Shown piece after piece: positions 17,754 through 25,470 of a stretch of DNA of 54,696 bases. The stretch covers positions 1 through 54,696 of the forward strand of contig JAEPON010000023.1 of the NCBI GenBank assembly GCA_017642895.1, written 5' to 3'. A model generated the notes under the pieces. That model did no database searches, was not told the DNA's origin, and saw only the letters and a list, made by a program, of their open reading frames with translations. Position 1 is the stretch's first letter. Every line of letters starts with the position of its first letter. The translations under genes were made by a program, and so were the position numbers. This DNA is from Roseitalea sp. GTDB taxonomy: Bacteria; Pseudomonadota; Alphaproteobacteria; Rhizobiales; Rhizobiaceae.

Positions 17754-18260
17754 ATGGCCGACGACGGCACGCTCTCGCGGATATTGAACCAGCTCAAGCG
17801 GGCCATCGGCGCCACGCCGGAGGCCGATCCCGTGCGCGCCGAACAGGTCGCGGCCCTTGTCTGGCGCAAGGCCGGCAAGAAGAAGATCGAGGTGCTGCTG
17901 ATCACCAGCCGCGGCACCGGACGCTGGATCCTGCCCAAGGGCTGGGTCGAAGCCGACGAGGCCATGGGCAGCGCCGCCGCGCGCGAAGCCTGGGAAGAGG
18001 CCGGCGTCGAGGGCACGTTGAGCGACGGTCCGGTTGGGACCTATGATTATGACAAGCTGACCGACGATGGCGATGCCATCCCATGCCGGACGCATGTGTT
18101 CGCTCTGGCCATCACACGCCAGGCCAGGGACTGGCCCGAACGGGACGAGCGCCAGCGCAAATGGGTCCCCGCCGCCGATGCGGCCGGCATGGTCGAGGAG
18201 CCTGAATTGAAGGCGCTTCTGGACGCATTTGCCACCGGCTGGAAGAAAATGGCGGCCTGA
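17754..18260 (+). CDS. NUDIX hydrolase (diphosphoinositol/dinucleoside polyphosphate hydrolase-like)
   Basis: Product of 168 residues. The Nudix box fits GX5EX7REUXEEXGU exactly at residues 63-85, from GWVEADE through AAREAWEEAGV. The region ahead (EQVAALVWRK, LITSRGTGRWILPKG) resembles eukaryotic-type diphosphoinositol polyphosphate phosphohydrolases, common as single genes in Rhizobiales. It cleaves a nucleoside-diphosphate-linked or polyphosphate substrate that the sequence does not specify. ATG at 17754 follows AAGGAC. Confidence 0.87.
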   Translation: MADDGTLSRILNQLKRAIGATPEADPVRAEQVAALVWRKAGKKKIEVLLITSRGTGRWILPKGWVEADEAMGSAAAREAWEEAGVEGTLSDGPVGTYDYDKLTDDGDAIPCRTHVFALAITRQARDWPERDERQRKWVPAADAAGMVEEPELKALLDAFATGWKKMAA

Positions 18261-18612
18261 CAGGCACCCCTTTGGCGTTTGGCGGAGACGGCGGAGAATC
18301 GCCGCGGACCGGACTCCCAACCGGTTAACAAAGTCTGACTTGTCCCCGATATTCAGCGCGCACGACCGCTATATGTTGTGTTTTCGCTTTTGCCTGAATC
18401 TAGCCCTTGACCGCCCGGCACGAGTCGCTTTTTATGACGATCGTGCGACATTGGAAGCACATCGGGCGGGCCGGAACCGCTCGGGATTTTCAGCGTTCAT
18501 GGTGGCGTTTCAGACGCGGAAGTGACGGTCACCCGTCACAACCGTCGGGGGTGTTCGTGTGCGCCGGATAGGCCGGTGCTAAATGGGATCGAGGGGACGA
18601 ATTTGGCTGTTA

Positions 18613-18659
18613 ACACAATATTTAGCGTTTGCGGCCCAACTGACCACAAGATAAGGTAG
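18613..18659. promoter_or_regulatory. tandem NrdR-box-like sites upstream of nrdJ
   Basis: Site 1 (18613-18628, ACACAATATTTAGCGT) matches 13 of 16 positions of the NrdR consensus as I recall it (ACACWATATATWGTGT). Site 2 (18644-18659) is weaker, 10 of 16. They start exactly 31 bases apart, the three-turn spacing typical of NrdR box pairs. NrdR is the ATP/dATP-sensing repressor of ribonucleotide reductase genes. Confidence 0.6.
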
Positions 18660-18839
18660 CCGTCGCGACGCAGGCGGCGCCACGCGCAGGCAGGACGTCG
18701 AACATTTCTTCTGGTTGACACGGCCTTTGGCCCGACGGTGGGAACCCAAGGGATTCAAGGTCGCTGCGGCCGCCGGAGCCGATCCGGCGGACAGGAGCGA
18801 TTTGTGATCATGCGGGCCGCGTGACGGCCTGTGGAAAAG

Positions 18840-18855
18840 ACACTATATATAGAGG
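18840..18855. promoter_or_regulatory. NrdR-box-like site close to the nrdJ start
   Basis: ACACTATATATAGAGG matches 14 of 16 consensus positions, the best match here, and ends 14 bases before the nrdJ ATG. A further, less complete copy on the other strand is at 18367-18382 (reverse complement begins ACACAACATATAG). Confidence 0.55.
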
Positions 18856-18869
18856 GCACGAGGGACGAC

Positions 18870-21800
18870 ATGCATATCGAGCGGCACTACACCAAGGACG
18901 GTCAGTCACCCTATGCGGAGATCGCTTTCCGCAAGGCGACGAGCGAGATCAGGAACCCGGACGGGTCCGTGGTCTTCCGGCTCGACAATATCGACGTGCC
19001 CGACCAGTTTTCGCAGGTTGCCGCCGACATTCTGGCGCAGAAATATTTCCGCAAGGCCGGCGTGCCCGCGCGCCTGAAAAAGGTCGAGGAGAATTCCGTC
19101 CCCTCCTTCCTGTGGCGCTCGGTCGCCGACGAAGCGGCGCTCGCCGACCTGCCCGAGGATGAACGCCATGGCCCCGAGACCGATGCGCGCCAGGTGTTCA
19201 CGCGGCTCGCCGGCACATGGACCTATTGGGGCTGGAAGGGCGGCTATTTCGACACCGAAGACGATGCCCGCGCCTTCATGGACGAATTGTGCTACATGCT
19301 GGCGACCCAGCGCGTCGCACCCAACTCGCCGCAATGGTTCAACACGGGCCTGCACTGGGCCTACGGCATCGACGGCCCCGGCCAGGGCCACCATTATGTC
19401 GATCCGTTCACCGGCAAGCTGGTGAAATCCAAATCCGCCTATGAGCATCCCCAGCCGCATGCCTGCTTCATCCAGTCGGTCGGCGATGACCTCGTCAATG
19501 AAGGCGGGATCATGGACCTTTGGGTGCGCGAGGCGCGCCTGTTCAAATATGGCTCGGGCACCGGCACCAATTTCTCGCACCTGCGCGGCGAAGGCGAAAA
19601 GCTGTCCGGCGGCGGCAAATCGTCGGGCCTGATGAGCTTTCTGAAGATCGGCGACCGCGCCGCCGGCGCCATCAAGTCGGGCGGCACGACACGGCGCGCC
19701 GCCAAGATGGTGGTCGTCGACATCGACCATCCGGACATTGAAAACTATATCGACTGGAAGGTGCGCGAGGAGCAGAAGGTCGCAGCGCTCGTCACCGGCT
19801 CGAAGACCGTCGCCAGGCATATGGGCGCGATCATGAAGGCCTGCGTCAATTGCGAGGCCGACAATGACAGCGACTGTTTCGATCCGGGCAAGAACCCGGC
19901 GCTGAAACGCGAAGTGAAGGCCGCCAAGAAGGCGCTGGTGCCCGAAAACTACATCCAGCGCGTCATCCAGTTCGCGCGCCAGGGCTATACCGACCTTGAG
20001 TTCAAGACCTATGACACCGACTGGGATTCGGACGCCTATCTGACCGTTTCGGGCCAGAACTCCAACAATTCGGTCTCGCTGTCGGACGAGTTCCTGCGCA
20101 CCGTCGAAGGCGATGGCGAGTGGAACCTTGTCAACCGCATCGACGGCAAGGTCGCCAAGACTTTGCCGGCCCGCGAGCTGTGGGAGAAGATCGGCTATGC
20201 CGCCTGGGCGTCGGCCGATCCGGGTCTTCACTACAACACGACCATGAACGACTGGCACACCTGTCCGGCGGGCGGCCGCATCCGCGGCTCCAACCCGTGC
20301 TCGGAATATATGTTCCTGGACGACACCGCCTGCAATCTGGCCTCGCTCAACCTGATGCAGTTCGCCGACCGCGACACCAAGCAGATCGATGTCGCGTCTT
20401 ACGAGCACACGGTGCGCCTGTGGACGGTCGTTCTGGAAATCTCGGTGATGATGGCGCAATTCCCCTCGCGCCAGATCGCCAAGCTCTCCTACGAGTACCG
20501 CACGCTGGGTCTCGGCTATGCCAACATTGGCGGGCTTTTGATGTCGTCGGGCATTCCCTACGATTCCGACGAGGGCCGGGCCATCGCCGGCGCGCTGACC
20601 GCGATCATGACCGGCGTCGCCTATGCGACGTCGGCGGAAATGGCCGGCGAACTGGGTCCCTTCCCCGGCTACAAGCCGAACGCGAAAAACATGCTGCGCG
20701 TGATGCGCAACCATCGCCGCGCCGCCTATGGCGAAACGCAGGGCTATGAGGATCTGGCCGTCAATCCGGTGGCGCTCAAGGCCGCCGACTGCCCCGACGC
20801 CACGCTGATCGACCGCGCCCGCGCCGCTTGGGACCGGGCGATCGCGCTCGGCGAAAAGAACGGCTATCGCAACGCGCAGGCGACCGTCATCGCGCCGACC
20901 GGCACGATCGGCCTGGTCATGGATTGCGACACGACCGGGATCGAACCGGACTTCGCGCTGGTCAAGTTCAAGAAGCTCGCCGGTGGCGGCTATTTCAAGA
21001 TCATCAACCGCGCCGTGCCCGCCGCGCTGCGCACCCTTGGCTATTCGGAAGCCGAGATCGCCGAGATCGAAGCCTATGCCGTCGGCCATGGCAATCTGAA
21101 CCAGGCGCCGGCCATCAACCCCTCATCGCTCAAGTCGAAAGGCTTTGACGACGAGAAGATCGAAGCGGTCAACGCCGCGCTGGCCTCGGCCTTCGACATC
21201 AAGTTCGCCTTCAACAAGTTCACGCTGGGCGAGGATTTCTGCCGCGACGAACTGGGCCTGACCGACGAGCAACTCGACGATTTCAATTTCGAGATGCTGC
21301 CGGCGCTGGGCTTCTCAAGGAAAGACATCGAGGCCGCCAACATCCACATTTGCGGCGCGATGACGCTGGAAGGCGCCCCGCACCTGAAAGACGAGCATTT
21401 GCCCGTCTTCGACTGCGCCAACCCCTGCGGCAAGATCGGCAAGCGGTACCTGTCGGTGAACTCGCACATCGACATGATGGCCGCAGCCCAGCCCTTCATT
21501 TCGGGCGCGATCTCCAAGACAATCAACATGCCCAACAACGCGACCGTCGAGGAGTGCAAGGACGCCTATATGCGCTCCTGGAAGAAGGCGCTGAAGGCCA
21601 ACGCGCTCTATCGCGACGGCTCGAAACTGTCGCAGCCGCTCAACGCCTCGATCATCGAGGAGGATGAGGACGAGGATGATGCGGTCGACGCGCTGGTCGA
21701 GGCGCCCGCCGCCGCCCGCGCCGTGCAGGTCACCGAGAAGATCGTCGAAAAGGTGATCGAGCGGGTGCGCGAGCAGGAAAAGCTGCCCACGCGCCGCAAG

Positions 21801-22676
21801 GGCTACACCCAGAAGGCCAAGATCGGCGGCCACACCGTCTTTCTGCGCACAGGCGAATATGATGACGGGCGGCTGGGCGAAATCTTCCTGGACATGAACA
21901 AGGAAGGCTCCACGCTGCGCGCGCTGATCAACAATTTTGCGATCTCCGTGTCGCTCGGCCTGCAATATGGCGTGCCGCTCGAGGAATATGTCGACGCGTT
22001 CGTCTTCACCAAGTTCGAGCCCGCCGGCATGGTGCAGGGCAACGATGCGATCAAGAACGCCACATCGATCCTCGACTATGTGTTCCGCGAACTGGCGATC
22101 TCCTATCTGGGCCGGCACGATCTGGCGCATGTCGACCAGTCGGAATTCTCCTCCACCCCGCTCGGCAAGGGCATCGAGGGCGGCACGACCCAGCCCGTCT
22201 CCACCGGCTGGACGCGCGGCCACAAGCTGTCGGTCGTCTCGGGCAATGCGCCCACGGATGCGCCGGCGGGCGCGGGCACGAGCAATGTGACGGCGATCTC
22301 AAGCGGCGCGGCGCTCGCCACGGCCCAGAACCCGGTGCTCGAACAGCAGCAGGAGGTGTCAGCCTTCCACCGCGACTATGCCGAGCGCGCCGAGACCTTC
22401 AAGGCGGAGACGCAGGCTGACGCCCACGCCGACGCCCAGGCGGACCGCCAGGCGGAAGCGCAGGCGGCGGCCGCCGCGGCCACCGGCCTTTCGCCGAACA
22501 CGGCCAAGAAGCCCGATGCGGACGATGCCAAGCAGATCGCCGCCGAACGGCGCATGAAGGCGGTGATGCAGGGCTATACGGGCGACATGTGCGGCGAATG
22601 CTCGAACTTCACCATGGTGCGGAATGGTACATGTTTGAAGTGTGATACGTGCGGGGCGACCAGCGGGTGTAGTTAA
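18870..22676 (+). CDS. nrdJ: adenosylcobalamin-dependent (class II) ribonucleoside-diphosphate reductase
   Basis: Product of 1268 residues, the long alphaproteobacterial NrdJ. It makes deoxyribonucleotides using coenzyme B12, so it works with or without oxygen. Catalytic landmarks are NPCSE with Cys477, the loop PTGTIGLVMDCDTTG, GISKT-type FISGAISKTINMP and CANPCGKIG. An acidic and helical linker (about 930-975, EEDEDEDD then IVEKVIERV) precedes a TSCPD-type domain (KAKIGGHTVFLRTG). An Ala/Gln/Asp-rich linker then leads to the C-terminal Cys motifs CGECSNF and CLKCDTCG, expected to shuttle electrons. The start at ATG 18870 with GAGGGA upstream is preferred over the in-frame GTG at 18831, which would read through an NrdR-like box. 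Confidence 0.95.
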   Translation: MHIERHYTKDGQSPYAEIAFRKATSEIRNPDGSVVFRLDNIDVPDQFSQVAADILAQKYFRKAGVPARLKKVEENSVPSFLWRSVADEAALADLPEDERHGPETDARQVFTRLAGTWTYWGWKGGYFDTEDDARAFMDELCYMLATQRVAPNSPQWFNTGLHWAYGIDGPGQGHHYVDPFTGKLVKSKSAYEHPQPHACFIQSVGDDLVNEGGIMDLWVREARLFKYGSGTGTNFSHLRGEGEKLSGGGKSSGLMSFLKIGDRAAGAIKSGGTTRRAAKMVVVDIDHPDIENYIDWKVREEQKVAALVTGSKTVARHMGAIMKACVNCEADNDSDCFDPGKNPALKREVKAAKKALVPENYIQRVIQFARQGYTDLEFKTYDTDWDSDAYLTVSGQNSNNSVSLSDEFLRTVEGDGEWNLVNRIDGKVAKTLPARELWEKIGYAAWASADPGLHYNTTMNDWHTCPAGGRIRGSNPCSEYMFLDDTACNLASLNLMQFADRDTKQIDVASYEHTVRLWTVVLEISVMMAQFPSRQIAKLSYEYRTLGLGYANIGGLLMSSGIPYDSDEGRAIAGALTAIMTGVAYATSAEMAGELGPFPGYKPNAKNMLRVMRNHRRAAYGETQGYEDLAVNPVALKAADCPDATLIDRARAAWDRAIALGEKNGYRNAQATVIAPTGTIGLVMDCDTTGIEPDFALVKFKKLAGGGYFKIINRAVPAALRTLGYSEAEIAEIEAYAVGHGNLNQAPAINPSSLKSKGFDDEKIEAVNAALASAFDIKFAFNKFTLGEDFCRDELGLTDEQLDDFNFEMLPALGFSRKDIEAANIHICGAMTLEGAPHLKDEHLPVFDCANPCGKIGKRYLSVNSHIDMMAAAQPFISGAISKTINMPNNATVEECKDAYMRSWKKALKANALYRDGSKLSQPLNASIIEEDEDEDDAVDALVEAPAAARAVQVTEKIVEKVIERVREQEKLPTRRKGYTQKAKIGGHTVFLRTGEYDDGRLGEIFLDMNKEGSTLRALINNFAISVSLGLQYGVPLEEYVDAFVFTKFEPAGMVQGNDAIKNATSILDYVFRELAISYLGRHDLAHVDQSEFSSTPLGKGIEGGTTQPVSTGWTRGHKLSVVSGNAPTDAPAGAGTSNVTAISSGAALATAQNPVLEQQQEVSAFHRDYAERAETFKAETQADAHADAQADRQAEAQAAAAAATGLSPNTAKKPDADDAKQIAAERRMKAVMQGYTGDMCGECSNFTMVRNGTCLKCDTCGATSGCS

Positions 22677-22680
22677 ACTC

Positions 22681-22703
22681 AAATCAAAGTGGTACTTTGA
22701 TTT
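22681..22703 (+). terminator. AT-rich hairpin after nrdJ
   Basis: A perfect 10-bp inverted repeat (22681-22690 and 22694-22703, loop GGT) begins 4 bases past the nrdJ stop; its own 3' arm ends in TTT. It probably terminates nrdJ. It is also the point where base composition drops, so it marks the left edge of the accessory cassette. Confidence 0.6.
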
Positions 22704-22760
22704 AGCGAGGAGTGTATCGTACCTTGCGCATTTAGAAGTTAGAGCACGGGCCAATCTAAC

Positions 22761-23384
22761 ATGCTGACCAAGCGATATCTCCCAAGCGTTAAGAACCTGC
22801 CGAATATTCTAGAGCAGATGCAAAAAGGTGTCGCACCGGAAACATTTGACTACGAGCACCTCAAATCAATCGGCTTTACGAGCAGTAACGATCGCGGTGT
22901 TGTTACCTTGCTGAAGGACCTTGGCTTCTTGACCGAGAACGGAGCTCCTACGGACCGTTATCGCGAATACAGAGGGGACCCGGAAAGAGTACTTGGAGAA
23001 GCGATTCTCGACACATACGGCGATCTCTTTCACATCAATGCAACACCGACTGAAGCCGACCGACCGGCCATCGAAGGTAAGTTCAAGGCCGTTCACAACT
23101 CGACCGACAAAGTTGCATCGCTACAGGCAGCGACGTTTTTCTGCTTGCTGAGAAATGCGGACATCAGCAAGGCTCGCGAGGAATCGGCGCAACCGGCAAA
23201 AGAAGCCCAAGAGGCCCCCGAAACTGATCTAGTTGAAGAACCAGCGACAGGGTCGGCAAATTACAAATCGACAAGCGTTAGCATTCCACTCAGGTACAAC
23301 ATCGAGATACATCTCCCGGCCACTAAAGACATCGAGATTTACCACGCGATTTTCCGTTCTATCCGCGAGAACCTCGGTGAATGA
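22761..23384 (+). CDS. DUF5343 domain protein
   Basis: Product of 207 residues. I recognise DUF5343 from the start YLPSVKNLPNILEQMQKG, the segment LKSIGFTSSNDRGVVTLLKDLGFL and PTDRYREYR. The first 130 residues are this domain, probably a winged-helix-like fold. The rest has an Ala/Glu/Pro-rich linker and a beta-type tail (VSIPLRYNIEIHLPATKDIE). Function is not established. It overlaps the next gene, a HEPN-type protein, by 8 bases, so the two are translated together. G+C is visibly lower than in the flanking genes, which suggests horizontal gain. Defence or toxin-antitoxin roles are possible but inferred only from the HEPN partner. Confidence 0.8.
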   Translation: MLTKRYLPSVKNLPNILEQMQKGVAPETFDYEHLKSIGFTSSNDRGVVTLLKDLGFLTENGAPTDRYREYRGDPERVLGEAILDTYGDLFHINATPTEADRPAIEGKFKAVHNSTDKVASLQAATFFCLLRNADISKAREESAQPAKEAQEAPETDLVEEPATGSANYKSTSVSIPLRYNIEIHLPATKDIEIYHAIFRSIRENLGE

Positions 23385-23967
23385 CGTCGACTTGAATGTT
23401 CGTGAGTGGCTCTTTAAGACCATCATGTTCGAAGCGGATGCCGAGCGTTTTCGTCGAGCCGGCATTAAGGTAGGAGCGGATTACCAAACCGCTGAACGAA
23501 GCCTTCTTGAAGAGAGCCTATCGCCATTTCCTCTCGATTTGCGCAACGACGCAATGACGATGCTTCGTCTGTATGGTCTGTTGTTTTGCTTTGAGAACTC
23601 TGTGAGGCAACTAATACGTGAGCGCCTTTCGGAGAATGTGGATGCGAATTGGTGGGACAAGGCGATTCCAAAACGAATTCGAGAGCATGCGGAGTCGCGA
23701 CGAGATTCGGCGCTCAAGAATTCGTGGCTTGAGGGTGAGAAATCCGACCTTCTTCAATACGTGGAACTAGGGCACTTGTCCGACATAATAGTTGCAAGAT
23801 GGGATGAATTCTCAGATCTTCTTCCAAGCCAGCACTGGGTCAAACAGCGATTTGATGAGATTGAGCAGTCTCGAAACTTCGTCGCCCACAACAGGCTCCT
23901 GCTTCCATCAGAATTTGCGCGAATAGAGCAATACGTTACTGATTGGCGGAAGCAGATCGGATTTTGA
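23377..23967 (+). CDS. HEPN-like domain protein (possible Swt1-type), candidate RNase
   Basis: Product of 196 residues if it starts at GTG 23377; ATG 23424 is a shorter alternative. The frame is open far upstream but overlaps DUF5343 there. The protein is all-helical in appearance, with YGLLFCFENSVRQLIRERL at the centre and the HEPN RX4H signature RNFVAHNR near residue 168. HEPN proteins with this motif are metal-independent RNases in toxin-antitoxin and phage-defence systems; the Swt1-type assignment is from overall look. It keeps the low G+C of its partner. It ends 12 bases before hicB, in the slot where a hicA toxin gene would normally sit. Confidence 0.72.
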   Translation: MNDVDLNVREWLFKTIMFEADAERFRRAGIKVGADYQTAERSLLEESLSPFPLDLRNDAMTMLRLYGLLFCFENSVRQLIRERLSENVDANWWDKAIPKRIREHAESRRDSALKNSWLEGEKSDLLQYVELGHLSDIIVARWDEFSDLLPSQHWVKQRFDEIEQSRNFVAHNRLLLPSEFARIEQYVTDWRKQIGF

Positions 23968-23979
23968 GTGGTTTGCACT

Positions 23980-24186
23980 ATGCGCTATGCGATCGTCATC
24001 GAGGACGCGGGCGAAAACTACTCGGCCTTTGTCCCCGACCTGCCCGGCTGCGTGGCAATCGGCAGGACGGCGGATGAGGCCAAGGCCGAAACCGCCGCCG
24101 CCATTCGCTTTCACATTGATGGCTTGAGCGAAGACGGCCTGCCCATTCCCGCTCCGCAAACGATGGTTGCCGAGGTCGAGGTTTAG
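23980..24186 (+). CDS. short HicB-family antitoxin, no adjacent HicA
   Basis: Product of 68 residues: the HicB partial RNase-H fold with YAIVIEDAGENYSAFVPDLPGC, the DEAKAE helix and the tail GLPIPAPQ. It lacks a C-terminal DNA-binding segment. HicB normally neutralises HicA, an mRNA-cleaving toxin encoded just upstream; here the upstream gene is the HEPN protein and no HicA is visible. Its base composition is host-like, unlike the cassette before it. The start at 23980 gives the conserved MRYAIVIE. Confidence 0.82.
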   Translation: MRYAIVIEDAGENYSAFVPDLPGCVAIGRTADEAKAETAAAIRFHIDGLSEDGLPIPAPQTMVAEVEV

Positions 24187-24627
24187 GCGCCAAGGCTACA
24201 CCCTCCTCCGTCATCCTCGGCCTTGAGCCGAGGATCCATTCCGTTGAGCGGCTGGCGAGTGCCTGAAGACCAAGAACGAGCGGGTTCTGCGGCGCCGGTG
24301 GGCTCCATGACCGGAACGGAGTGGATCCTTGGGTCAAGCCCAAGGATGACGGCTGTGTTTTTCGTGCCCGCCCAGTGCGAAACCTCAGGAATGGACTCCG
24401 GGGACAAGGCCCGGAATGACGGCGTTAGTGGGTATCCGCTTACATTTCGACCGCCTGATTGAAGACGGCTTGCCTATTGCCACACCACAAACGGTCGTCA
24501 CCGAGGTCGACGTTTAGGCGCCAAGGCCATCCCATCCGCCGTCATCCTCGGCCACCGAGCCGAGGATCCATTCCGTGATTTGGACAATAGCGACGAAGTT
24601 GAAGAACCGCTGCAATCGGGCCACCCC
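24187..24627. repeat. cluster of four REP-like imperfect palindromes
   Basis: Units at 24210-24243, 24312-24352, 24390-24424 and 24541-24574 share the pattern GTCATCCTCGG...CCGAGGATCCATTCCG or its reverse complement. The first and fourth are in one orientation, the second and third in the other. Each can form a hairpin. Such units are common between genes in Rhizobiales chromosomes and may act as transcript ends or be spread by REP-associated transposases; no such transposase is seen here. Confidence 0.7.
24431..24517 (+). pseudogene. remnant of a second hicB (3' end only)
   Basis: Reading from 24431, 28 codons plus a TAG match the last 28 residues of the intact HicB at 18 positions (ending IEDGLPIATPQ then EVDV). 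There is no start codon or N-terminal half. Both copies are followed by the same bases after the stop (TTTAGGCGCCAAGG) and then by a REP-like unit. Divergence suggests an old second hicB rather than a fresh duplication. Confidence 0.75.
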
Positions 24628-24707
24628 AAAACCCCTCTCTTGCCGTTTCTGGCACTTGGGCTGCGCCCAAGACACCGAAACGGCTTTCTCTCCCGCAAGG
24701 GGAGAGA
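24628..24707 (+). repeat. 80-bp intergenic repeat, copy A
   Basis: Identical over 80 bases to copy B at 24936-25015 as read by eye. It begins CCCCTCTCTTGCCG after four A's and ends CGCAAGGGGAGAGA, so its ends are imperfect inverted repeats. Confidence 0.85.
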
Positions 24708-24807
24708 CAGGTCCGCGCCAATGGCGCCTGACACGTTTTATCTCGCAGCCCAACGGAAAGGTCCGGCTTTGATCGGTGAAGCGCCGAAGGCGAAGACGCG
24801 CATATCT

Positions 24808-24880
24808 CTCCCCTTGCGGGAGAGAAAGTGATGTCCGTGGCTTGCAAGGGCCACGGCCCGCGCAAGTGACTGGACATCAC
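24808..24880. repeat. inverted fragment of the 80-bp repeat plus a long hairpin
   Basis: 24808-24831 is the reverse complement of the last part of the 80-bp repeat. It runs into a nested inverted repeat with outer arms GTGATGTCC (24828-24836) and GGACATCAC (24872-24880), and inner arms GTGGC/GCCAC and CTTGC/GCAAG. Confidence 0.65.
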
Positions 24881-24935
24881 AAGTGAGGGGTACGTGCGCA
24901 TAGGTCGCGAAGGATCGCTACGATCGGACGGCGCA

Positions 24936-25015
24936 AAAACCCCTCTCTTGCCGTTTCTGGCACTTGGGCTGCGCCCAAGACACCGAAACGGCTTTCTCTC
25001 CCGCAAGGGGAGAGA
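24936..25015 (+). repeat. 80-bp intergenic repeat, copy B
   Basis: Same sequence and orientation as copy A, 308 bases downstream. It ends 10 bases before the stop codon of the DUF559 gene on the other strand. Confidence 0.85.
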
Positions 25016-25025
25016 TAAGCGCGGA

Positions 25026-25388
25026 TCAACCGCGATCGCCCGACCGCACAACGTGCAAAATATGCGCACAGACCCTATCGAGATCACGTTGGATCGCGTC
25101 GTTCCAGAACCGCAGCACCCTGAAACCGGACGCCTCGAAATGGGCGTCGCGGAGGGCATCGGCCGGGTTTTCGGAATGCTGGGCGCCATCAACTTCGACG
25201 ATTAGCCGCGCTTCGAGACAGACAAAGTCGACAATGTAGCCGTCCATCGGCACCTGCCGCCGGAACTTCAGGCCATCGAGTTTGCGGCTTCGCAATGCCT
25301 GCCACAACAGGTTCTCGGCCCGCGTCGCATCGGCGCGCATGGTTCTGGCAAACTCGCGATGGCGCGGTGGAACCTTGCGGTGTGGCAT
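25026..25388 (-). CDS. DUF559 endonuclease-like protein (Vsr/restriction-endonuclease fold)
   Basis: Product of 120 residues, the usual single-domain DUF559 size. Recognisable features are RAENLLWQALRSRKL, KFRRQVPMDGYIVDF, the acidic strand LIVEVDGAQH and FRVLRFWNDAIQRDLD. The family is related to very-short-patch-repair and restriction endonucleases, but its biological role is unsettled. The ATG at 25388 directly abuts diverged repeat copy C, whose end supplies the GAGGGAGAG ribosome site. It lies between repeat copies B and C, so the gene is enclosed by repeats. Confidence 0.85.
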   Translation of the reverse strand: MPHRKVPPRHREFARTMRADATRAENLLWQALRSRKLDGLKFRRQVPMDGYIVDFVCLEARLIVEVDGAQHSENPADALRDAHFEASGFRVLRFWNDAIQRDLDRVCAHILHVVRSGDRG

Positions 25389-25390
25389 AC

Positions 25391-25470
25391 TCTCCCTCTT
25401 GCCGTTTCCGGCGCTTGGGCTGCGCCGAGGATGCCAAAGCGGCGTTCTCAGGCGCAAGGGGGAGAGAAGA
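25391..25470 (+). repeat. 80-bp intergenic repeat, diverged copy C
   Basis: CTCTCCCTCTTGCCG through GCAAGGGGGAGAGA, clearly alignable to copies A and B with scattered substitutions and the same orientation. It sits immediately upstream of the DUF559 start codon on the minus strand. Confidence 0.7.

Larger units (their letters stand above)
18261..18869. other. long leader/intergenic region upstream of nrdJ
   Basis: About 0.6 kb without a gene. It holds NrdR-box-like sites (18367-18382, 18613-18659, 18840-18855; see separate entries) and a TTGACA hexamer at 18715-18720. It also contains an 8-bp hairpin (18770-18777 with 18783-18790) and a 16-base sequence at 18324-18339 that recurs with one change upstream of tolC (33171-33186). 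No ORF in it looks real. Confidence 0.6.

Noticed and set aside
18720..18869. cobalamin riboswitch ahead of the B12-dependent nrdJ
   Set aside because: Hairpins are present, but I could not find a B12-box-like core; the NrdR-like sites give a simpler explanation.
18906..21089. 727-residue open frame on the minus strand
   Set aside because: Antisense to nrdJ; no protein-family resemblance.
24187..25015. CRISPR array
   Set aside because: The repeats are 34-80 bases, of differing families and orientations, with irregular spacing and no spacer pattern.
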